From the NCBI RefSeq assembly GCF_039710355.1, contig NZ_JBDKWZ010000010.1:186001-250000 (forward strand): DNA of 64,000 bases. The letters run 5' to 3'. Source of the DNA: Rapidithrix thailandica. Its GTDB lineage: Bacteria > Bacteroidota > Bacteroidia > Cytophagales > Flammeovirgaceae. The notes under the pieces are model-generated. The model saw nothing but the letters and a program-made list of their open reading frames with translations. It had not been told where the DNA came from and did no database searches. Below, piece after piece: positions 8,947 through 16,990 of the stretch. Every line of letters begins with the position of its first letter. The stretch's first letter is position 1. The translations under genes were made by a program, and so were the position numbers.

Positions 8947-10002
8947 ATGACTGATTTCACAGATTACCAAGTGGAAGATTTTATCATGGATGATTCATTC
9001 CAAGATTATTGTTTGGAATTGAATCAACACCATACATCTTTTTGGGAACTGTGGATTACTGAAAACCCTTCTAAGCAAGAAGAGTTTGAAGAAGCCAAGG
9101 CTTTGTTGAAAGAAATTTTGATCCATGAAACAGCCAGCGCTCAGGAAGGAAATTATTTATTTATTCGAAATAAATTACAAGCATATATAAATTCATCTCT
9201 TTCACAAAAGATAAAATTTGTTCATCGTATTCATCAGCCTGTCTGGTGGCGGAATTGGGCTGCTGCTATAGTATTGGTATTGCTGGCAAGCATCATCTTT
9301 TTGTGGAACCGTGGCCAAACGGAAGTAATTGCCGAAGTGACTCCTCCGGTAGAATATATCGTGAAAGAGACGCTTACCGGCCAGCGTTCCACGATAAACT
9401 TGAGTGACGGTACGGTGATCAAGTTAAATTCGGAGAGCCGTTTACGTATTCCCAAAAATTATTCGGCCCATCAACGGGAGGTGTATTTGGAAGGAGAAGC
9501 CTTTTTTGAGGTGGCCAAGGATTCCTTGCATCCCTTCCGCATCTTGAGTGGAAAGGTAGAAACCAAAGTATTGGGAACCTCTTTTAATATCCGGGCTTAT
9601 CCGGAAGCATCCCAGATACAAGTGGCGGTGGTCACGGGGAAAGTACAGGTATCGAACACGAAAGGTTCCGGTCAGGCAGCGTTGATGCTGACCCCCAATG
9701 AGATGGCAGTGTTCAGCAAAGGCGATCATTTATTCTCGAAAACCGGGTTTGACAATCGAAAGGTGACTTCCTGGAAGGACGACATCATTTATTTCTACAA
9801 AGATGATTTATCGAAGGTGGTGACCAAGCTGGAGCGTTGGTACGGAGTGGAAGTAGAGGTATATAACAATGCAAATACCAGGAATTTGTTCAAGGGTAGT
9901 TTTCAAGAGGAATCCCTGGAAAATGTGTTGATGGGTTTGAGTGAAATTGTTCCTTTTGACTACCAATTCAGGGAAGGGAAAGTGTTTATAAAGTTGCACT
10001 AA
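8947..10002 (+). CDS. FecR-family anti-sigma factor (copy 2)
   Basis: This 351-aa paralogue of the protein at 2335 has the same layout: cytoplasmic N-terminal region, membrane helix at about residues 103-119 (AAAIVLVLLASIIFLW), FecR domain and DUF4974-like C-terminus ending FREGKVFIKLH. No sigma gene of its own is next to it, so it probably shares the factor at 1485. The N-terminal, sigma-binding half differs from copy 1 at many positions while the periplasmic half is almost invariant. This pattern fits recent gene conversion or selection on the shared STN-binding surface. Confidence 0.92.
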   Translation: MTDFTDYQVEDFIMDDSFQDYCLELNQHHTSFWELWITENPSKQEEFEEAKALLKEILIHETASAQEGNYLFIRNKLQAYINSSLSQKIKFVHRIHQPVWWRNWAAAIVLVLLASIIFLWNRGQTEVIAEVTPPVEYIVKETLTGQRSTINLSDGTVIKLNSESRLRIPKNYSAHQREVYLEGEAFFEVAKDSLHPFRILSGKVETKVLGTSFNIRAYPEASQIQVAVVTGKVQVSNTKGSGQAALMLTPNEMAVFSKGDHLFSKTGFDNRKVTSWKDDIIYFYKDDLSKVVTKLERWYGVEVEVYNNANTRNLFKGSFQEESLENVLMGLSEIVPFDYQFREGKVFIKLH

Positions 10003-10264
10003 GTCAGTAGAAAAGTAAGGTTTTCTCTTCTATGTAGAGAAAGCGAAGGCATAGTACATTTCGCAAAGAATACAGCTTTTTGAGAAAAATGAGTAGGGGA
10101 GAGGTGTGTGCATATGCGGAAGCCGTTATTGACTTGATACAACTACTATTTTGATTCAAACTACCATTTCTTGTTACACTAAACTTGTATGTATGAAAAG
10201 AAAAAATACTAGCTAATCCACTTACCGGCTACAGCATGAGTATGTATCGTAGCATCTTCAAACT

Positions 10265-10316
10265 CTCCCAACTTTTGCTTGGTCGCCAAACTACGTGCAA
10301 AGTTGGGTTGGGACTC
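10265..10316 (+). promoter_or_regulatory. Conserved structured leader of susC-2
   Basis: CCCAACTTT (10267-10275) pairs with AAAGTTGGG (10299-10307). An extra GC/GC step (10277-10278 with 10297-10298) follows a bulged T, and there is an inner TTGG-TCG-CCAA hairpin (10279-10289). It is the counterpart of the leader at 3542-3591. Several bases differ in ways that keep the pairing, which argues for an RNA or DNA structure. Confidence 0.45.
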
Positions 10317-10362
10317 ATTTTTCATTCCTAAAAATCATCTTTTACCTAAAAACTTTAACAAT

Positions 10363-13300
10363 ATGAATTTGAAGTTACTAACCCAAATCTGGAAGATGAC
10401 AAAACTCTTATTTTATGGGATAGTGGTGCAGAGCTTCCTGTGTGGGATGCTGATGGCAGAGGTGGGCAAATCCCAGAGCATCAAAGAGGTAACGCTTTCA
10501 GTAACGCTGAAGGATGCCACTTTGGAAGAGGCGTTTGCTAAGTTGGAGCGCAAAACCGGGTTCAGGTTTTTGTACGATCCGACACAACTTAGCGGACAGC
10601 AACGAATTAACACGCAAGTCAGCCGTGCTTCTTTGGCCGATTTGTTAATTTCTATAGCCCAAGATGCCAACCTTAGTTTTAAACGGATCAACCAAACCAT
10701 TGTAGTACGTGATCAGTCTTCGGCACAAAAGGAAGATTTATTGCAGGAGGAACTCCGTTTGGAAAAGGAAATCAAGGGGCAAGTAACTTCTTCGGAAGAT
10801 GGCGCTCCGCTACCGGGTGTGACCATTGTCGTAAAAGGAACTACCATTGGTACTACCACCGACTTTGACGGTAATTATCATATCAATGCGCCGGATGATG
10901 CTGAGATTTTGGTATTTTCTTCTATCGGGTATCAAACCAAAGAAGTGACTATCGGCAATCAGTCGGAAATTAATATAGTATTGCCGATTGATACACAACA
11001 GTTGGAAGAAGTGGTGGTGACGGCATTGGGCATTGAGCGGGAAGCAAAAACCTTGGCTTATGGAGCCGCTCAATTAGGAGGTGAAGAAATGGCCATGGCC
11101 CGTGAAGGCAATATCCTGAACAATTTATCGGGAAAGGTTGCTGGGGTGAACATCTCTCAAGCCGGTACCGGATTGGGAGGTTCTACCCGGATCACTATTA
11201 GGGGTAACAGCTTTTTTCAAGGCAATAACCAACCGCTGATCGTCATTGACGGAGTGCCGATTGACAACCAGGGGACTTCTACCGATGATACCTATGGAAA
11301 CCGTCAATTGGACTATGGAAATGGCTTGTCCGATATTAATATGGACGATGTGGAAAATATTTCAGTGCTGAAAGGACCTGCGGCTACGGCTCTTTACGGA
11401 TCGAGAGCAGGCAATGGGGTAGTAATGATTACCACCAAGTCTGGAGGAAAAGAGCGTTTCGGTATGTCTTTTAATTCCAATACGGTCATTGAAATGCCCA
11501 GGGATTATTTGGAAATGCAGAATAGATACGGGCAAGGTTCCGAAGGAGTGTTCGATCCCTCTTCCGGGAATAGTTGGGGACCGGCCATGGATGGCTCGCA
11601 GGTGACGGACTGGACGGGCGAAACCAAAGCATATAGCCCAAACAACAATGATATCAAAGACTTTTTGGAAAATGGGGTTTCTACCACCAATACCTTGGAG
11701 TTATTTGCCAATGGCGAGAAATCCAGTGTGCGCGGATCGGTGGGACACAACTATGCCGAAGGGGTGTTTCCGGGTAGTGAAATTAAGAAAATCCTGGCCT
11801 CTATGAAGGTGAGTACCAAGATGACCGATAAAATTTCCAGTGAGGTAAGTTTTAATTATGCCAATACACAAGGTAAAAACCGGATCAAACTCACCCGTGA
11901 CCCGGATAACCCCTATTATTCGTATGTAATTATGCCGAGAAGTGTGTCTTATTCGGATTTGAAAACACATGTCAGAAATCCGGAGACACTGGAGCCTTTG
12001 AGATGGACCTCAAACGGGGGCGTTATCTTAAATCCGTATTATACCGTGAAGTACAATACCAATGAAGATAGCAAAGACCGCTTGATTGGTTATGCGAAAT
12101 TCAAATATGAGTTTAGCGAAAATGCGTATTTTCATGTTCGTTACGGACTTGACTTTTACTCTTTACGACAGCGAGACCAACTGGGTACCGGAGTTCCTTA
12201 TTGGTTTAGTAGCGGAGATGTCCGGCAAACGCAAACCCAGGCAAAAGAGAGTAATATTGAGTTATTGATGCAAATCAACAAAATCGATTTGGTAAAAAAT
12301 GCCTTGTCGGCCAACCTGAGTTTAGGAGGGAATTTTATGGCCGTCAACAATTACTCTCAATATGCGGCTGCGAATGGTTTGGAGGTCCCTGAATTTTATT
12401 CAATTCGAAACTCTTTAGATAGAGATGCTTCTGAGAACCGCTACCAAAAGCGGGTAAACTCTGCCTTTGGGATGGTACAGTTTTCATTCAAAGAGTTTCT
12501 CTTTTTAGATGTAACGGCTCGTCAGGATTGGTCTAGTACATTGAAGGATGACAATTGGAGCTATTTCTACCCGTCTGTCGGAATGAGCTGGGTGATTTCG
12601 GATACTTTTGAAGGAATGCCCTCATGGTTGAGTTTTGCCAAAGTACGCGCTTCCTACGCAGAGGTCGGAAATGATCCGGAACCTTATGGCTTGTATCTGA
12701 CCAATACCATTACCAACTCGGGAGCCATCGCTCCGGATACGAAACCCAACCCGGATATTCAACCGGAGCGCCTGAAGTCTATTGAGTTAGGAATGGATTT
12801 GAATCTGTTCCAGGATCGAGTAGCCTTCGAAATGACGTATTATAAGAACAATGCCATCAATCAAATTATCAAATTACCGGTCAATCCTGCTCTGGAAGGT
12901 TTCAAGTATGAGTGGATAAATGCCGGGGAAATTGAAAACAAAGGTTTGGAGCTTTCCTTGAACGCCAAATTAGTTCAAACGGAGAAATTCGGGTTGAATT
13001 TGGGTGTAAACTGGTATAAGAATACCAACAAGATTATTTCATTGGATTCTGAAGTAGAAGAATATTTGTTAAGTGATGGGGATGTCTTAGTAAAAATTTG
13101 GGCCGTGGAAGGGGGAGCATTTGGCGATATTTACGGGACTACCATTAAAACCGATGAACAAGGACGTCCCATTTTGAATGCTGAAGGCAACTATCAGGAA
13201 AGTGATACGGAAGTAAAACTCGGAAATTATACACCGGATTGGAATGCCGGAGTGAACCTGGGTTTTACCTATGGATCCGCCACTACCGGACAATTTTCCT

Positions 13301-13758
13301 TCAATGTATTGTTTGATTATACCAAAGGAGGTGATATTTATTCCTTTACCAATGCACAAGCGGCAAGGTTTGGTACCAGTGCAATGACCTTGGAAAATAA
13401 CCGGGAGGGTTACACCATTGAAGGGGTGGATGCGGAAGGAAATTCCGTTACTTCTACCATCAGTGCCCAGCAATACTGGACGAATAAAGCTAATATTGAT
13501 TCTGAGTGGATTTATGATAAAAGTGAGTTGAACTTAAGAGAACTTACCTTGGGATACCGCTTTCCTACTTCCCTGTTTGACAACTTACCTGTCAAAGGCG
13601 CTTCGTTGAACATTGTGGCCCGGAACCTGGCCACCTTCGGAAGTAACCTGAACGGGGTACCTCCTTATGCCTATACCACCTCCAACCAACAAGGTGCCGA
13701 GGCGTATGCCGCTCCGAGAACTTCTACCCTCGGTTTTAATTTAAGAGTACAATTCTAA
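10363..13758 (+). CDS. SusC-like TonB-dependent outer-membrane transporter (module 2)
   Basis: This transporter of about 1131 aa has a signal peptide, STN domain, carboxypeptidase-regulatory-like domain, plug and barrel ending LRVQF. The frame is open upstream to 10279, but the start at MNLKLLTQIWKMTK matches the paralogue exactly, and the upstream codons fall in the conserved leader. Up to about residue 138 it is nearly identical to the module-1 SusC. After that the plug and barrel diverge strongly (TIRGNSFFQGNNQPLIVIDG). Its SusD partner starts 5 bp after the stop. Likely cargo is a peptide or similar oligomer because of the dipeptidase downstream; this is inference. Confidence 0.94.
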   Translation: MNLKLLTQIWKMTKLLFYGIVVQSFLCGMLMAEVGKSQSIKEVTLSVTLKDATLEEAFAKLERKTGFRFLYDPTQLSGQQRINTQVSRASLADLLISIAQDANLSFKRINQTIVVRDQSSAQKEDLLQEELRLEKEIKGQVTSSEDGAPLPGVTIVVKGTTIGTTTDFDGNYHINAPDDAEILVFSSIGYQTKEVTIGNQSEINIVLPIDTQQLEEVVVTALGIEREAKTLAYGAAQLGGEEMAMAREGNILNNLSGKVAGVNISQAGTGLGGSTRITIRGNSFFQGNNQPLIVIDGVPIDNQGTSTDDTYGNRQLDYGNGLSDINMDDVENISVLKGPAATALYGSRAGNGVVMITTKSGGKERFGMSFNSNTVIEMPRDYLEMQNRYGQGSEGVFDPSSGNSWGPAMDGSQVTDWTGETKAYSPNNNDIKDFLENGVSTTNTLELFANGEKSSVRGSVGHNYAEGVFPGSEIKKILASMKVSTKMTDKISSEVSFNYANTQGKNRIKLTRDPDNPYYSYVIMPRSVSYSDLKTHVRNPETLEPLRWTSNGGVILNPYYTVKYNTNEDSKDRLIGYAKFKYEFSENAYFHVRYGLDFYSLRQRDQLGTGVPYWFSSGDVRQTQTQAKESNIELLMQINKIDLVKNALSANLSLGGNFMAVNNYSQYAAANGLEVPEFYSIRNSLDRDASENRYQKRVNSAFGMVQFSFKEFLFLDVTARQDWSSTLKDDNWSYFYPSVGMSWVISDTFEGMPSWLSFAKVRASYAEVGNDPEPYGLYLTNTITNSGAIAPDTKPNPDIQPERLKSIELGMDLNLFQDRVAFEMTYYKNNAINQIIKLPVNPALEGFKYEWINAGEIENKGLELSLNAKLVQTEKFGLNLGVNWYKNTNKIISLDSEVEEYLLSDGDVLVKIWAVEGGAFGDIYGTTIKTDEQGRPILNAEGNYQESDTEVKLGNYTPDWNAGVNLGFTYGSATTGQFSFNVLFDYTKGGDIYSFTNAQAARFGTSAMTLENNREGYTIEGVDAEGNSVTSTISAQQYWTNKANIDSEWIYDKSELNLRELTLGYRFPTSLFDNLPVKGASLNIVARNLATFGSNLNGVPPYAYTTSNQQGAEAYAAPRTSTLGFNLRVQF

Positions 13759-13763
13759 ATGGG

Positions 13764-15329
13764 ATGAAAAACATGACGAAATCGAAAATATATATCGCTG
13801 CTTTAGCCATGCTGTTTTGTTTGGGAGCATGTTCTAATTGGGAAGAATTAAATATGGATCCTAACAATCCTCCTGCGGAAAAGGTATCTCCTGCCTTAAA
13901 AGTCGGAGGGGTCTTTAAGGAGTCTTGTATGAATGCCGAATTACACCAGCGGGTACACAACTTGTATGTAGACATGTTTGCACAGTACTACCTGGGGTAT
14001 TTTGGAACCTATGACTATGTGTCTAATGATCCATGGACGACTTTGTTTTGGGAGAATCATTATAAATGGTTTAACTCTCTGAACGTGCTTGTCATGGATT
14101 ATGAGTCTAATGAAGATTTTACAAATATTGTCTCTATCATAAGGATCTGGAAAGTGTGGATTTCTCATAGAGGGGTGGATTTGCTGGGTGATATTCCTTA
14201 TTTCGAAGTAGCTGATGGGGTATATGATGCTGAAGAGTTGATTTACAAAGATTTCTTAAAGGAACTGGAAGAGTCTGTCGCTAATTTTGATGCCTCCAAA
14301 GAATCAATGAATGACCCTATTTATCATGGCGACTTGGGGAAATGGACAAAATTTGCCAATTCCTTGCGCTTACGCTTGGCCATGCGCTTGACCAATGTAG
14401 AGCCGGAGTTGGCCAAACAACATGCGGAAGCGGCTGTTGCCGGGGGAGTGTTGGAAAGTTTTGATGAGATGCCCACCATGTTTTCCAATACAACTGCTTG
14501 GGGAGAAGGATACAGTTATAATTATTATTTCTGGTGGGGAGCCGGGAATGGCGTAGTGATGAGCCAGTCCTTTTATGATTTGACGGTGAATATCGGAGGA
14601 GTACCTTTTAAAACAACAGATGTAGGTGACCGCCTGGCAAATGGCGAATACCCTGAATTTGTGGATCCCAGAGCTACGGTTATTTTCGGTTCCAGTGATC
14701 AGAATGCCGAAAACTCTGAAATTGCCGGCTATCAAGGAAGGTGGAGTGGCATTGCCGCAGGCTTAGCTTCTCCGGACAGGGCAGAGGAAGCTAACAGAGT
14801 TCAAAATAATTCCAGAATCAATGTGACACTTCGTGGAAAATTCAACGGAGATAACGCCCGTGAATTTACCATCTTGCCAATTGCGGAAATCTGGTTTTTA
14901 AGAGCAGAGGGAGCCAGCTACGGCTGGAATATGGCTGTGCCTACCCAAGATGCCTATGAAAACGGAGTGAGAGCTTCTTTTGACTATTGGGGATTAAAAT
15001 CGGCAGATACTTACCTGGCTTCAGAGGCGGTAAACAACCAAGGCATATCGGCAAAATGGGGTGATGGCAATGGTACGGAGTTAGAAAAAATCATCACCCA
15101 AAAATACATTGGCGGATATCCGGACAATGGCTGGGAAGCCTGGGCTGACCTCAGACGCCTGGAGTTACCGGAGTTGGAATTTGGTTTACAACTGAATACC
15201 AATGTACCTGAAGGAAAAATCATTCAACGGGTGAAATATCCTTTGAATCAAGCACAGGTAAATGGAGATAATTATAACCAAGTAAAAGATAAAGATACCG
15301 AAGGCCATAAACATTGGTGGTCGAAATAA
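13764..15329 (+). CDS. SusD/RagB-like surface lipoprotein (module 2)
   Basis: This 521-aa lipoprotein has a signal sequence ending CLGAC (residues ~18-23) and a mature start SNWEELNMDPNNP, like the SusD-like_2 branch. Helical repeats are recognisable (KWTKFANSLRLRLAMRL) and the C-terminal part has GWEAWADLRRLELPEL. It binds ligand at the cell surface for the SusC encoded just before it. It resembles the module-1 SusD in architecture but not closely in sequence, so the ligand sites have separated. A repeated UTR and terminator follow. Confidence 0.93.
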   Translation: MKNMTKSKIYIAALAMLFCLGACSNWEELNMDPNNPPAEKVSPALKVGGVFKESCMNAELHQRVHNLYVDMFAQYYLGYFGTYDYVSNDPWTTLFWENHYKWFNSLNVLVMDYESNEDFTNIVSIIRIWKVWISHRGVDLLGDIPYFEVADGVYDAEELIYKDFLKELEESVANFDASKESMNDPIYHGDLGKWTKFANSLRLRLAMRLTNVEPELAKQHAEAAVAGGVLESFDEMPTMFSNTTAWGEGYSYNYYFWWGAGNGVVMSQSFYDLTVNIGGVPFKTTDVGDRLANGEYPEFVDPRATVIFGSSDQNAENSEIAGYQGRWSGIAAGLASPDRAEEANRVQNNSRINVTLRGKFNGDNAREFTILPIAEIWFLRAEGASYGWNMAVPTQDAYENGVRASFDYWGLKSADTYLASEAVNNQGISAKWGDGNGTELEKIITQKYIGGYPDNGWEAWADLRRLELPELEFGLQLNTNVPEGKIIQRVKYPLNQAQVNGDNYNQVKDKDTEGHKHWWSK

Positions 15330-15343
15330 GTGTTCGTCACTTA

Positions 15344-15440
15344 ATAAAAGTATTTAAAAATAATTGCATAGTTAGTTAATCGTAAAATGTGTGGCATTCA
15401 TGTGCATAGTAAAAGGGAGACCTCATGGGTCTCTTTTTTT
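15344..15440 (+). repeat. 3' UTR repeat of module 2
   Basis: This is the second copy of the sequence at 8645-8740, with only a few substitutions, ending in the same terminator. Confidence 0.8.
15411..15440 (+). terminator. Intrinsic terminator after susD-2
   Basis: GGGAGACC and GGGTCTC form the stem around TCAT, followed by seven T. It separates module 2 from the dipeptidase gene, which may therefore depend on read-through or on its own promoter. Confidence 0.85.
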
Positions 15441-15575
15441 ATTCCGGACCGACAGACATGTGAAATCGATGAACCCTCTTTTTGAAAAACGATGTGTGTT
15501 GTTGAAGAATATCTGTTCACTGATAATTGAGAATGTCTATCTTTGAAGTATTGAACCTTTTAAACATCAAGACTA

Positions 15576-16844
15576 ATGAAGAGATTTTTTCAGCACCTAT
15601 TAATGCGTTACTTATTGATTGCATTGCCTTTGGTGGGCTTTTGGGCTTGCGAAGGGAAAGAACAAAAACAGAAATTAACAGAGGAAGAATTGAAAGTAAA
15701 GGCCAACGAACTGGCCCATAAATTTATCATCACAGACGGGCACGTAGATTTGCCTTACCGCCTACGGGTACATATGTTTCGTTTGCAAAAGGTGTATGTA
15801 GATGTATCGCAAAGTACGGAAGACGGTGACTTTGACTATAACCGGGCCAAAGAAGGTGGCTTGGATGCACCGTTTATGTCTATTTATGTGCCTTCTTCCT
15901 ACCAGGAAAGCGGAGGGGCTAAGCTCGTAGCGGATTCCCTGATCGATATTGTGACCGGAATCGCTGAAAAGCATCCTGAAAAATTTGCCGTGGCGACTAC
16001 CCCGGCGGAAGTACAACAGAATTTTGAAAAAGGCTTGATTTCCTTGCCAATGGGTATGGAAAATGGTGCCCCGATAGAGGACGACCTGGCCAATGTCAAG
16101 TATTTTTACGACAAAGGAGTGCGTTATATTACACTTACCCATGCAACCAATAACCAGATTTGTGATTCTTCTTACGATACGACTCGTTTGTGGAACGGCT
16201 TGAGTTCTTTTGGTGAAATGGTGGTGGAAGAAATGAACAAAGTGGGTATCATGGTGGATATTTCACACGTATCCGACAGCACCTTTTGGGATGTGATGAA
16301 GCTTACCAAAGCTCCGGTAATAGCTTCGCATTCTTCATGCCGTTATTATACACCGGATTTTGAAAGAAATATGAGCGATGAGATGATCAAAGCCTTGAAA
16401 GAAAACGGAGGAGTGATCCAGATTAATTTTGGTTCTACCTTTATCGATGAGAAATCCCGTACGTATGATGGCAAAGCACATGAGTATAAATTAAAATTCA
16501 TGGAAGAGCAGAATTTGCAAGAAGGAGATTCTCTTTTAAAAGCAGAAATGAAGAAATACCGTCAAGAAAACTTCTTCTCTACCGTGCAAAAAGTAGCCGA
16601 TCATATCGATCATGTAGTAAAAATTGCCGGGGTGGATTACGTAGGCCTGGGTTCCGATTTTGACGGGGTAGGTGATTCCCTGCCGATCGGATTAAAAGAT
16701 GTTTCCGATTATCCCAATTTGATTTTTGAATTGTTGAAAAGGGGGTATTCCGATGAAGATATTGAAAAGATCTGCTATAAAAATGTCTTTAGGGTTTGGA
16801 ATGAAGTAATCGCCACAGCTGAGAAACTTCAGAAAGAGGCATAG
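15576..16844 (+). CDS. Membrane dipeptidase (peptidase family M19)
   Basis: This 422-aa zinc dipeptidase resembles renal dipeptidase and hydrolyses dipeptides, in this phylum usually in the periplasm. The N-terminus is a hydrophobic signal with a possible lipidation cysteine at residue 25 (LVGFWAC), although the lipobox is imperfect. Metal-site motifs are present: DGHVDLP (H56, D58), GMENGAP (bridging Glu), DISHVSD and ASHSSCR (His ligands), and GLGSDFDG near the end. The gene lies downstream of two SusC-SusD modules on the same strand. This suggests that peptides enter through SusC and are trimmed here, but the intervening terminator leaves co-regulation unproven. Confidence 0.93.
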   Translation: MKRFFQHLLMRYLLIALPLVGFWACEGKEQKQKLTEEELKVKANELAHKFIITDGHVDLPYRLRVHMFRLQKVYVDVSQSTEDGDFDYNRAKEGGLDAPFMSIYVPSSYQESGGAKLVADSLIDIVTGIAEKHPEKFAVATTPAEVQQNFEKGLISLPMGMENGAPIEDDLANVKYFYDKGVRYITLTHATNNQICDSSYDTTRLWNGLSSFGEMVVEEMNKVGIMVDISHVSDSTFWDVMKLTKAPVIASHSSCRYYTPDFERNMSDEMIKALKENGGVIQINFGSTFIDEKSRTYDGKAHEYKLKFMEEQNLQEGDSLLKAEMKKYRQENFFSTVQKVADHIDHVVKIAGVDYVGLGSDFDGVGDSLPIGLKDVSDYPNLIFELLKRGYSDEDIEKICYKNVFRVWNEVIATAEKLQKEA

Positions 16845-16874
16845 TAGTAAATAGGTACGAACATGAAATAAGAG

Positions 16875-16901
16875 GCAGGGGAGAGAGTTCCCTGCTTTTT
16901 T
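16875..16901. terminator. Terminator between convergent genes
   Basis: GCAGGG (16875-16880) pairs with CCCTGC (16890-16895) and a T run follows on the plus strand. It ends the dipeptidase transcript and faces the convergent RND gene. Confidence 0.8.
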
Positions 16902-16990
16902 ACCACTAATTGCGCTCGCTGGCCATCCAAAACTAAATAATGTTGAACTGGTAATTGGAAAGGACAAAATGTAATCAGCCAGCATATGGT

